From: Brugia malayi
Lineage: Eukaryota; Nematoda; Chromadorea; Rhabditida; Onchocercidae
Assembly (NCBI RefSeq): GCF_000002995.4
Contig: NW_025062477.1
Span: 6,482,649-6,546,648 of the forward strand
Direction: 5' to 3'
DNA: 64,000 nt
Position numbers and translations under genes: made by a program. Every line of letters starts with the position of its first letter. Within the stretch, counting starts at the first letter, position 1. The notes beneath the pieces are model-generated. The model did no database searches and was not told the origin of the DNA. It worked only from the letters and a program-made list of their open reading frames with translations. This document shows, piece by piece, positions 1 through 13,400 of this stretch.

Positions 1-1189
1 CAATCTATAGATGAAATAATAATAATTAAATTTTAGGTACTAACAATATAACAATATGCTCGAAGATAATTCATTTAATTAAAACTATTGGAACATTTTT
101 AACCACTTAGTTTTTCCAGTAGTGCTGGCAAAATAAAATTTCAATTATCTCTCTTTTTTAATTCTACTTCTATTCCTGCTAAGAGTGTTCTATTTCTATT
201 CCTACTAAGAGTTTATTCTGTTTTATTTCAGTAAATTAAAATAAAGACAATAACATCTGTTTTTGTATGATTTTTATGCTTTTATAACTTTTGAAATTTG
301 CTCAATTCTAGCAATTGCAGAGAGTAGCATTCAGTATCACTTGCAAACATAATATGAGTTGATCTAATCATTGAGCAGAGCAAAATGAACTGATAATAAT
401 ATAACCAAGTGATATTCGTATTTAGCAAAATTGATATTGAATATTGTTCACATTGCAGAAAAAAAAAACATTATCATTAATGCCAGTGAAAGCAAATAAT
501 TTGAATTAATTATATTTGATTTCACTCAATCATATTTGATATAAATCAAAGAAAGAAAATAAATTTAATAATTATTTTATCCATCTTTCCAACATATAGC
601 AAATATGGAAAATACTTAAAATTTATTTGTGTTATTAAAATATTCTTTATTGCTATTTAACGATTTTACGGAAGAAGGAAAGAAATGTGAGTTTTACTAA
701 CTCAGCAAATTATATTTGTTAACACATGAATTCATTGTTAATTAATTATTAATTAGCACTGTTGAGGTGGAGGAGAAAAAAGAAAAGCAGTAAGACAACA
801 TTAATTAGCACTATGACCTGGCTCAATTGTAATTATCATACAAATCCTAGAAAATTATTTCATTGGTAAAGTTATGCAAATAAAATTGTGAAAGTTAATG
901 AATAATTCAATACTTCATTTTGAATAATAATATTAATCATATTCGAATACATTACCATTATCTTATAACAAAAAGATCATATTTGCAGTGCAAACATTTT
1001 ATATTAATTTGTTGTAAATGAAATGAAAGTAACAGGAAGAATGGGAAATAAACTGTTATGAAGCAGAAATGATAGCATTGCACAGGAAGCACCACATTTG
1101 GACAACTGTTCCAATATTTGGATTTAAAGTGAATCAATAGGACAAGCAGAGAAAATTGCTCGAATCTCAATCAAAGTTATAAATATAAA

Positions 1190-1318
1190 CAAAACTCTAG
1201 CATATTTGATCACAATTCCTTTCTGTCCTATGTGTCTGGGAGATGGCCGCACAAGAAGGCGGGGACGGTCGAATAAAGGAGCAATAGAAATGGAAGATCG
1301 AACGAAATGCATATGATT
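1190..1318 (+). other. Possible zinc-finger-like exon fragment
   Basis: A GC-rich island on the + strand reads PFCPMCLGDGRTRRRGR and on to EMEDRTKC before a TGA at about 1317. The CxxC followed by LGD resembles the start of the PHD finger of d4/Requiem (DPF) proteins, but the following Cys/His ligands of that finger are absent here. It follows 'ctctag' (about 1195-1200), a possible splice acceptor, and a possible 33-nt upstream exon (about 760-793, TVEVEEKKEKQ) has a good GTAAGA donor. It could be a fragment of a gene lying mostly to the left, a pseudogene, or chance. Confidence 0.18.
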
Positions 1319-4300
1319 ACTTTCATATTCATTTATGATTCCTATTTAATTCATTCATGCTAAGATGTTCTGTTAATGAGAAGATATCTTCCTTAAACTT
1401 ACTTGGATCAAATTATTGACATTATTTAAGAAACAATTAACGGTGTGTCATATAGTAATTTAGAATTAAAAAATTTCTGGAAATTTTTGTTGTGATTGAA
1501 AATTTCTGGATTATCAGAACATTCATTCTGCCAGATCTTTTATTTTGCTTGAAATTGATTATCATTGTTATCTGTGCACTTTGAGAATTTTTCAAAACAA
1601 GTCATTTATTCTGAAAATAAAGTGAAGCAAACGTATCATTAAAAGATTGAAAGAACGAAATGCAATAATATAATGCAGAAAATCATCTGTTAACCAAATG
1701 ATAAGAATAATAATTAATTTACTCCACTTGTGGGATTATTTGAAATCATTTGAAGAATGTATTTTGATAATCTATTGCCACTTGCATTAATATTTAATCA
1801 AATTTTATGAAAAAATCAAACTTCATGGGAAAAAAGAATATTTGAAAATCTCCAAGAATTGTTCGATGTGACAAACGATCGATTTACTTTTGAATATTCT
1901 ATGTGCATCACAACTTTCTGTATACTATATTTTATGAATGAGAATTTATCAAATTTAAAAAGCACTAATTTTCATTTTTATAAGTTTGTGGGAAAGAAAA
2001 GAAATGAAAATACGTTGGGAAACATTGAAGAGGAACATCATTTCTCATTTAATCTTCTAATTCTTTTTCTTTTAATCTGAAAACTCATTGACTAAATATG
2101 TAAGCCTATCATTTTCATATCGTTTTATTAGAGAAATATCCCAGATGTGACCATTCACAAATGTGTTCTGTTTATGATTCTTTTTTTATTGAGATTATTC
2201 GAGTTCCTTTATTTGTTGACTGTCATTTTATGCTAGTGTCGCAATTTCAAAGGATTAGTAATTTCGATTTCAGTGTAATTTTTTGATTCTGTTTTTCATA
2301 TATCAGTTCAACATTTTTCATATGGTCTTTCATAAATCTATTCTCCTTCATCATTACTTCAAGAGTTGAAATGATTTAAATAATTTTCCAGTACTCTCCT
2401 CGATTGTAATATGGTGTGAAAGGCTAATTTTTTTACTTTTAATTTCTTTTTCTGTAAGGCAGATTTTTTATCTAATCTTATGAATAATCACAACAAAAAA
2501 CAAACGGGTGACATGCATAAAAAATTCAAAATACAAATAAGTGAACAATGCAATAAAGGAAAGTGTGAATTGAGAGATTGGGTTGGAAAAGATCTCTAAT
2601 TTGGCTAGTTTAATATATTAGTCAAAATAAATAAATTAAAAATTTAAATGATGCCTTATTTCCTTTTGAAATTAATATTTTTACAGTTTTATTAGTTTCA
2701 AATTCTAAACAATGAGGGCAATAATAAAACATTAGAATCTTTTAACAGTTGACCATAGAAGTCACTAAGGTCTATTATTTGTGTGTCAAAAAGTTATTAA
2801 AAAAGATGAAATGAAAGTAGTTAGTCCTCAAGCCTTTCGACCACTCAAATGAATTCCATGTTGAAGACTAGTAATAGGGACAAGAATCTTTCGGCCATGC
2901 TTGTTTTTTGGCCAAGTAAGCTAAGCCCAGCAGCGACAACCCTGTCTTAAGTGAATCGGATCAGCCAACTTCTCAAGAATCTGCGACAAAAACTGTAAAA
3001 TTGCAGTCATTTAAAATATTTTAAATACTATAAATAGGTAATTAAAGTATGAAATATTATAAATAGGTAAGTAACCTTAAGATTGACTGAATTCCTTCAC
3101 AAAAAATCTAAAAAAAAATTTTCTTACACATAGAAGTTGTAGACTAAAGAAGAAGATAGCACTTTAGAAAATGTGATGGGTTATCATTCCAGAAATATGA
3201 TAATTGGACTGAAAGTGAATGTATCGAAGAAAGATTGTTGAAATAAAAGAACTCATTCTAAGCAGACTTCAATCAAATTTAAAATTCAGAATTTAAAAAG
3301 AGAGAAATAAAAGGATGTAGGAGGGAATCATTAATTTCTCGATCTGAAACATATGGGAAAGAAAATATGTAGGAAATATTGCAATAGCATGAAAGGAAGT
3401 AATGATATCATCAAGGAATCGTTAAATTAAAGTTGTTAGCCAACCATTTCTGCTATTTAATTTTAGTAAAAAGAAAGAACGGAAATTGGAATAAAAACTT
3501 ATTCAGCAAGTCAAATGCGCAAATTCCCTGGAGCTGAATTTGCCTCTTAAGCTAAACTAATGTACGATTAATATTCAGCAGTAAGCTAATTCTACTAACA
3601 ATACACTATGAACTGATCTATGATAAATTTGAATAACAATTTACTAGATTAATTAATGCCTTCTTTATCACTTTGAAACATCGATAATCTAACAAAATCG
3701 CTTCACTGAGGTCTTATATGCAAATTTGGCTGGAATAGAAGATAAATCGATTAGTACAACAATTTGTTTCTGTGTAAAACAATAAATGCATTTGCTGCAA
3801 TATGAGAAGAAAGGAATTAATTGACAAATCTCAATATACTAAGAGAATGAGCGACTTTTGCGCTTATGAGAATTGATGACAGGACGCTCATTTTAATTGT
3901 TTTGTTTTTCAGCAATTAGTACTACTATTCCTGTCTCTTCGTCTTCACAATTATATTGTTACTAGGATTTTAAAGATGTGTCTCCTGATGTGTCACCAGT
4001 CATTTGGAGTGCAAATCATCAAACCAAATTATTTGTACAAAATTTAAATTTCTTAAAACCAAGCTGTGAAATTTTTTGATGTTTGATATTCGTTACAACT
4101 GATATTCTTGGTGAGAACTTGACTTGTTCCGTATTTATTAAATTCAAATATCAACAAGATATAACTCTACGAGTCTTTCTACTTAGAATGGAAGAGATAA
4201 TTACATTTCTACGTACATCCTTACTTTTTTAATTTGTTAAATAATTAGATGTTTATTTTAAATTTGTAAATTAATTATATGTTTATTTGAAGCATAAAAA

Positions 4301-7300
4301 ATGCAGCACTTAATTTCAGGTCAGCTAACAACAAGAGATAACTAGTTTGCTCATAAAAATCACGCTAATATCATGTCATATTGTAGTGCTTCCGTACTTC
4401 TCATGATTAATTTTGTGCTTTTTTTACAGTTTTTTTTTTTTTTTCGCTTTATCAAAAACATTTTAGTTTCAATGTGATTTCAAATTGGATTTTTTTTATT
4501 TAGAGTAGCAATTAGCAAAGTCTTCCGAAACTGTTTGCAGTATTTCTGTTCGAAAGTTTACTTCTCTACTTTTCTTATTTTATAACAAAAATTTTCTTTT
4601 TTTTGAGGCAATTAAATAATAACTCCAGGTGATTCGGCAGAATACGGTTCGTACCAGTGATGACGTGTACGGCATAGTTCCATGTAAATTAGTAAATTTC
4701 ATCCGGAAAACTTGTCATCAAGTAAATTTGGATAATTATACACATTAATAATATTAAAATTTTATTGATTCATGTTGTTTCACAGTCAACATTTTATGGA
4801 AAAGCTTAAATAAAATAAAAAAATGACTCAAATAGATTTTTTTTTCCAGGAATAGCAAAATTCTTTGTTGAATACCGTTGATTCATAACTTCAATTCATT
4901 TTCAGCTTGACAAAAGATAGTGTCGCCTGATCAATTAATGATGTCGCATAGATGTTTCCATTACCCATAAAGGTCATTTCAATTTCACTTCATCAGTGAA
5001 TCAAGAAGTGTTAGAATTCTTATAACAATCGTATAATGTTTATCAGTTTTCATCCTTCACTTCAAATATCCTTAATTATGACGGTTTAATTACACTAAAA
5101 TAGTGTAATTATGCTGATAAATTTTATGAACACAGTAATGTCACAATTTTATTGTCCATATAAGCTTTGTATAGAAAATTAAGTTTTGTTTAAACTATTT
5201 GCTAATTTGCTCGTTTTAATTGGAAAAGCAATGTGATGAGGTTATATTGTATTTCCAATTAGTTCATCTTGTACAGTTTTTAATTCCAACACATTAAGCT
5301 TTTTTAAAGTTAGTTTCTAAATTAAAAATTTTAATTATATTTTACTGCTTGTTTTGCTGTTTGTTTATTTTGTTTACATAGATCAGCGTTAATTTTATAA
5401 TTTATGATTACGATCAATTTCATTGTTGTGTTTTACTATTTTTCATGATTTATAATTTTGTTCAATGCCTTTTTGTCTTTTATTTACTGCTCAGCATTGA
5501 TTTGATTTATGTAGAAAACATTAACTACTATTGATTTTGCTTAGTGATCTTCTGTCAGGTTAGAACAATTCAGGTAAGATGGAAATGATTTTGCTTTTCA
5601 GAGAATGGTAGAGCGAGATAAATATATCAGAATATTTTCGAGCGCGAAGTAAATAAGCCAAAACAAATGAAAATGTGAAATGGAATTTAGTCATTAAATA
5701 ATTGCCATCAACCACATTATTGTGATATCATCAATGAATCACAAAAAACAAAAATTATGAGGGTGACACTTGCGCCTTCATGCGTTGTTGTTTTTTATTA
5801 GCAGTGACTCGTCTATCAATGTTTGCTTATTAGTTTTGCTTTACTGTGGTGAATAAAGTTAGTGTCAACAGACACTTCGTATCTAAATCGTAGAACAATA
5901 AAATTAATATTGAGCGGTTGCGGGTTCTACATAAATGATAAAACTGGAAATATGTTGGCATCCGTACGTCAGTTTAGATAAGTTAACTTGCGTGGTATAA
6001 GTGTAAATGAAAGTGTACGTCTGAGTTACATGTGCGAGGAAGAGGGGAAGTACTTCCATGTGGTAATGTCTTCGTGTGATATTTGGGAAATTTAAGGCAG
6101 ACTACTCGAGTAGAATTCTCAGTTGGGTTGCTGTAAATATTTAATTTCAGTATTACTAATATTGTTGGTACCAAATGGCATACATAGAGGATAAAAGATA
6201 CTACACAAAAGCGATTCTATTAATTAATCAAAAAGGAACTAATACAATGCTTTCAAAAATGCTTTTATGCAAAGCTTTTAGTTTTTCAATTTGAATTTTT
6301 CTCAAATAGTTTTTGTACAGTAAATATCATTTTTGATTTATTTTGATTTTCAATGACAATTTTACTTGTCAAATTACTTTGCTTTCATTCATTTTACCAT
6401 CTGTTTCAACAATTAAATTATTCTTTATAAATTAATCAATAATTTTCAGAACTTTCGTGCAGTCCATTGCAAATAATAACTAATTGCAAATGAATAATTA
6501 GTATTGCCAATTAGAGCAATGAAATAGATACAAAATGAAATCAAAAATTTGAAAAATGAAAAACTTATTCATTGAAGAAAAACAAATACATTAAGATAAT
6601 CTATCAAGTGATGCAATGGATCAGTATGTGTAAATTTTAGCAAATTTGAAATTTTAGAGCTCTTATTTATCAGTTTTTGAATATCTGATTATGGTTCAAT
6701 TCTAAGTTTATTAGGAGAGGAATCAAACTGTAAATTCTTTTTTTTTTTATTTTTCTTCTTAAACATTACAAAACTTTCTTTTATAGTTTAACATTTTTGA
6801 CCTGGATGAACATGGCTTTTAAATTCGTAAGCGGCTGTTAAGTAATTCCATCTATTCTGTCACGTAAAAACTGAAATGCATATTGGAAAAAATAATTATT
6901 ACATAAAAACAACCATCTATTTGAATAGATGAAAGCTTCAGTACATTTATCTAATCTCTGAATTAAATTGATTCCATTCATCAGCTTATATAATAAAATT
7001 CTCTTCTTTCTATGTGAATAGATTACGAACAAACTTTGCTTATCTCATCGTCTTCTATTCTCTTCCAGAATAGTGTCCAAAGACCGAAATATTTATAATA
7101 TGTAAAAATAAAGACATTAATTTTGAGTTTAATCCATAGAAGCTTGTGGTGTGAAGGTCATCTTACTTAAGCACTCCTTAGATAGATAAATATTAAACTT
7201 TTTAACTTTATGTCTCAAGTCAGTAAAAAACCATTTGTTCAATATTCATTTTCAATTGTAGTTGACTTCGAATGTTATAGTTTCAACAAAGAATATTTGC

Positions 7301-10157
7301 ATTGCTTAATTTATTGAAAACTTTTCTCAACTTTTCTATTAAGATGAATCATCCAGCTGAACAGTCAAAATTAGAATTGTGATTTTGTTTTGCTCAATTA
7401 ATTTTTTCTGTCATAAATTAAATCTACTTGCAATGTCAAAATATTGTAGATGTTTATTTTGATGACCTCTGTTTTGAGAGTTACTCTTATAAACAACAGA
7501 CATAATGTTACAATCAAATCCACCAATAGGGTAAAGGTCATTTAAACATGACAGCTCTTTACTCGCACTCAAATTAATGTAATTATGTGCATTGTTGTAA
7601 ATAACTTTTATGATAGACAGTGGAATTTTTGGCTACGGTTTCACTTCCTAATATCATTTGCTTGCTTGAATTCGATTCAATGCTACAATTTATTCCATAT
7701 TAAATTCTTACTAGTCTCCAACCTCAATTTAAATGCTTCAGTCAAATATTCTAAAAAGAAATGTAACATACCTATTCATTCTAAATATTCTCTGATAACG
7801 CCACTTATACTCAAAATATTCATCTATGTCACTATGGGCGTTGTTTTCTAACGAAAAAAGTATATTGGAAGATTTTTTTTCCTACAAATAGAATTTTTTG
7901 AAATTTGAAAATTGTTTTCAAGTTATTACGATTAATCTATTTGTTAAATTGAATGAAGTGTTCTGTTTAGTTAGATTGTTATCTTTTCTATTGTTATAAA
8001 TAACACAAAAGAGAACTTTGAACTAGGCTAAAGTGAACATTAATTGAAGGGACTCTGTCATCAAGTTCTATATTCTTTCTAGCAATTCGATGAGAAATTT
8101 TGTGTCTGACTCATTTATCTGATTCATTTATTCAGATTCATTTAGCTATATGATAATTTTTGTTTATTATATGTCAAGAACAAAGTGCAATACATAAAAT
8201 ATGGTGCGATATTCTGGACTAAATTTACTATTTCAGTCTCTAATTCGACCACTAAAATTGAAAAAACATTCCGAAAAGGAAAAATAAAATAATTCATCCA
8301 AGAAATGTGGAGAACGCTTTGAAATTTAGATTAAAGCTTTCGAATCAGATCAATAAGACTGCTTTAAATATCACTGCTTAAGACAATATTCTTATTTTCG
8401 AAGTAAAACTCATTGAAATAAGAAATGGATCTTCAAACAGTAGCAGATGTGGCCAAGAAATGACAAGTATTGATTCAAAATGAATTTGAAAACTTTTGAA
8501 GATATTTGAAGGAACTTCTTCATTCGGTTTTTCAATTCCCAGTTCTTTTCTGTACTCGACTCTCAATTTTCAAGACTTCGAATTGTCTAAATTTTTCTGA
8601 ACCATTTTCGAATCCCTCGAGAACTTCATTATTCATTTTGCATTTTCTTCAAGACTTTTGGTCTTTTGTAATTATTTCAGTTTTTTAAATTTCTAAGAAC
8701 CTTTCCTCTAAAGATTAAGCTTCAAAACCTTCCTCTAAAGATTTCCCCGATTAATTTAAATTCTGGAACTCATTCTCCGGGGGTTTTCTTGATGTTTTTA
8801 AACCAAATATCCTTCAAATCCTTTGAGCTTGCTGAAGTATGAAATCCTCTACGGGTCTTCCGCGACTTCGCTTTCCTTGTATCATGTTCTCCCTTGCATT
8901 ATTTTTTTGGTCATCGAATTTCTTCTAATTTTCTGTAATTTTAGTATTTCTGAACCATTCTTTAAAATCTTTAGAGTATCCAGATTCTTCAACTTGTAAA
9001 CTCCCGAATCTTCCTCTTCCCCCGCAAAGCTTTCATATATATATATCCGATTCTTTCAAAAAATTGTTAGCATGAAAGAAGCACTACATTCCACCCATTG
9101 ATTTCCTCATTTTCATTTATAACTTTTTTTTGTCTACTCTTTTCAGGTTTGACCTTCAGTACTGAGATTAACAAAAAAGTTTAATTTAATTATAATTAAT
9201 AAAACATGGAAAGGACATGCATTAATAGCAAATGAATGCAAAAGTGAAAAGCATGCAAAAAGCAAGAATAATCCAAAATGTAAAAAAAAAAAACCTAACA
9301 AAAAATGTCATGGGTATACGCATCTAGAAAATTATTCAAAAAGCGAAATTACTGAAAAGACACGCCATAAATAGCGAAATAATATGCAGAAATCGACATG
9401 AAATGAACATTAAATAAAGTTACCAAGAAAGTAAGCAGCAAGTGAAACTAATAAAAAGCAGGAATGCAAGAAAGTAGTAATGCTAGTAAACTCTGATGTA
9501 ACTAGTAAAAAGATCAGAAATTCAGGAACATCCATTAAGTGTCATGCGTGTTAAATGATTATATTTTTTTTACAGAATGGACAGATCGAAAACAACCCAA
9601 ATTTTTGAAATCCAAATAATCAACAAACTCGAAATCGTTAAAAAATTACAAAACAATATAGAAACTGGCGTAAGAAATTCAAGGAATATTATATATACCA
9701 TCAGCATATTTTTTTGTTATGTGGTCGAGTTCTAATAATGATTAGAAAACAAAATCGAGAATTTCCTCCCAATTCCTTGTGTTGCAATTACACATTTTGC
9801 GTTCTGAAACGATTGTGCTCGAGTGTACTTTACAATATTCATTCGCAGTTAAACTTTCATGGAACAATTAAATTCTAAATCTTTTCAGAGTTTGCTGCAC
9901 CGTACAATGTTGCAACATACAATCTTCATTACTACATATTACATTTTAAATATTCAATCGTGCAATACAAAGTATTTTTATATTAGTAAAACGACAAAAT
10001 ATCAAAACATTGTGTTCCATAGTAGATGCCATAATGGATATTATTAGCGTTAGACAATAGTGCTTTGAAACCTTTTCAGTGTTCAAAAAAAGAAACTGAA
10101 GTCGTACACACTCGACTTTGTTCGATGACGTAATAATGAAAGCATGAAAAGTATATA

Positions 10158-10200
10158 TGTGTTGTGTATGTGTGTGTGTGTGTGTGTGTGTGTTGTGTCT
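10158..10200. repeat. (TG)n microsatellite
   Basis: An interrupted run of TG dinucleotides about 40 nt long lies some 250 nt beyond the stop codon of the pseudophosphatase gene. It is a simple repeat. Confidence 0.9.
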
Positions 10201-10448
10201 GTGTTATACGAGAGTTCCCGGTGGGGAATGATGTTGGGGACGAGATGACGAAGAGCGCAGCATAGTCGATTCTACTAAACGATCCACACGTGTCATCAGT
10301 GAAGTTGTTGAAAATCGTCTTTCTTTTCCGACCTTCTAAAAATTAAATTAATTAAAAAATAATAATAATAAAACAGAAAACAAAATGATTGTAAAGATTT
10401 TCAAAAAATTTCAAAATGTAATACATCACCATTGTTCATTGTTAAATC

Positions 10449-13400
10449 TTAACTTCCACTCTTGTAACATTGAGAAAAAAAACAGAGGACGACAACACTG
10501 GTAAGCAGAAATGAAATCCATAGCGTTATTTGTTTAATATGTATGCATCTATACTGCATTGCTGGTTGAAGTACTACTGAAGTAATGACTTGTAGAATTT
10601 TAAAATCGAAAATAAGAAAAGGACTATTTTTTTTTTTTATATTTTTTATTTTTTTACTACGTCTCATTTAGTTATGTAAACTTACCACTGAACCTGGGTT
10701 GAGGTTAATACTGGTCCTTTCTAATTGTAGTCGTAATGATTTTGTGGATGCAGTATCCGATATGATACTCACTTCACTTAAAGCAGGAGTATTTTTGGGT
10801 AAAGCATCTGAATAAGGATATGACGAACTGATCTGAAAGATGAATATGTGATACATCAAAAAAAAAAAAGATACACTACTTGTAGAATATTAATATATAA
10901 CAAAACCTATGTGTGTAGTATTCAAAAAAACTTTTCATAACTCATTTGGTAAGTTGGGATGAAACAAATAAGGCAATCATAACAGATCGTTGAAGGATGA
11001 AGTATTTATTATAGAACTCTCTTTAGAATGAGGAATCCGCTGTCTTCAAAAAGACTGTAACATATAAAATTTAACTAATAAGTAAATTACTGTTAGCGAG
11101 AACAGCAGATAACATACTGATGATGCTTCTAGTGCAGGATGGAGACGTTGTCGCCATACAACTGCATTACATTCTGGATAAGCCACAGATGCAGCTGATG
11201 ACAATATCGAGCTCAACGCTACATCTTTGGTGAGAATACCACCATCCTGAAAGGATGAAATGATTTAAAAAGATATGTGCACTATGAAGGTTAACAAAGA
11301 CATAACGTTTTTATAACTGAGTATTACATCGTAATTTGCGATCTATTATGTCCCTTTCCGCCACAGAGCTTAGTAGTAGCAGCACTAAAAGTACGAGTAT
11401 CAATATCTAATTCAGCAGTATACATATGATGACCCCACGAACAGGAAACGCATGGTTTTGTAAATAAATTGTTAGCTTAAAATCCTTTGTTTAGAAAACA
11501 AAAACACCAAAAAAAAAAAAAAAAAAAAAAAAAAAGAAAAATAACAAATCGCTATCCTATCAAAACAAAATTCTAAACTTAAATTACTATAATGAGAAAA
11601 TTAAATTACATTTAATAAAAATATACAAACTAAAGTTAAAAAAATGTAACATTGTAAAAAAGTTTCTTTTTATTATTCTGTTTTATAGTTTGTTTTATGA
11701 TTGGTAGAAAGGTTAGTTATGTTTATACATATTCCTTAACTATAAAAAATAAGAGACAGTACGTTATATCAGTAAGAAGTTATAATTATAATTCATTTTG
11801 TAAAAACAAAAAATAACAAACCTTAACACTTTATTTCTATCATTAACATATCAGAACGAAAACGAGGGTAAACCCTATGACAAAAACCAGTCACAATAAA
11901 ATAAAAAAATCTTATACCAAAAATTAAACTAGAAGTTAAACAACTACAATATAGTAATAATAACAAATTACTTCTAAAAACACAATATAATAAAAAGTGA
12001 AGCAAAACTAATCTCTAAAAACAAAGATAACTTTAAAGTTGTTTTCTACTCCATGTTTTTAAGTGACATGCTTAGCGTGATGGTATCAAAGTAGTGTAAG
12101 TGATTTTTTTTTTTTTTTGATGTTTTCAAGTACGAATGGAGTTTTTAGCAATTTTTTTTTTTTTTTTTGTTTATAGTTTATTTGAATTATTTTTTATTAA
12201 AAATTATTGATTATAGTACTATGAAGATAAGTCTTTTTTTTATTATGTTTTTGATAAGATGAAGTTTATATTTTTTTGGTATTTTTTTTTAAATAATTTA
12301 AAACGTAGGACAGTCGTATAAATGAGTTAATCTTGCAGATCTTAATTGTTAATTTTTTGGTTACTATGGCTGATCCATCCATCAGTATCAAGGGCATATA
12401 TTTCAACAGTCTGAGTTAACTTTAAAGGTTACTGGTCATCAATGATATTGAAGCCATGAATATAGCACTTTACCAGTAAAGAAGCTGTGAATTTAAAAAG
12501 TATTAGAAAATTACAGCGATATTTGCTGGCTGCACCCATCGAAGATAACATTCATCCCAAAACTGAACATCAATAGGAGAAGAAGAAGGTCGTATCACTG
12601 GAACTGACTCTGAAATTTCATACCAATTGCATTTTTCAAGATACTAAATAAAACTACCAGAGATGGTATGTCGCAAATTAAAAACTATTTTCTTGAAAGG
12701 AACATGTTTCTCGAAAAGGAACATACCGAAACCAAGTAAAAGGTTCGCCGAATAAAGCACATTGGTGAACATTAGACAGTATTTCGATGTGTAATATTGT
12801 GATAGAGGAAAAGTTGGAGCTGTTTTGCATAGAGCCAATCTATCATTCACTGAATTGCAGGTCAAACCGCTGTAAAGAAAAAAAAAACACAAAGAAAGTA
12901 CAGAAAGCTGTTCGCAAACAAGATAACTAACCACAGTAAGCATAAGCATGACATTTTCAAGACATTATGACATCATTCTCAAGAAATGGATAGCGTACTA
13001 AATGCATGAAATTCACTTCAAAATTTTCACCTCAAGAAATCGACAGAGCAAATATCACATTTGTGCTACTAATACAATTTACATACATTCTTTTATCGGT
13101 TTTAGATTCACAGTAACTGTTTTAATTTGCCTGCCGACCAATACATAAGCAGAGAAAGCTACGACAGAAAGATCTTACGATGCGAGACCAGTTATGGATA
13201 AATCCCAGAGTGCGATTAATAAGTAATGCGAGTATTCAAACGAGAGTGGATGAAGACGTATAAGTTGTGCTACGCAGTCCAGAAATAAGAGGAAAGTTGC
13301 TGTACAGGCTTTCGGCCGTGAATGCTGCAATATGTTAGCAAAATTATGCAATGTTTGATTTAATTAATCAAACTGCCTCTGAGGTGTGTGAAAATTTGGA

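Larger units (their letters stand above)
1..10448. other. AT-rich intergenic region, no confident gene
   Basis: About 10.4 kb of AT-rich sequence with frequent stops in all frames and no exon series that I can chain. Two short GC-richer, coding-like islands stand out (about 1190-1318 and 2786-2995) and are given as findings. A pyrimidine-rich stretch on the + strand at 8500-9050 contains imperfect internal repeats, for example the word 'cctctaaagat' at about 8706 and again at about 8732. A small palindrome is at 5087-5111. Everything else looks like ordinary nematode intergenic DNA. Confidence 0.6.
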
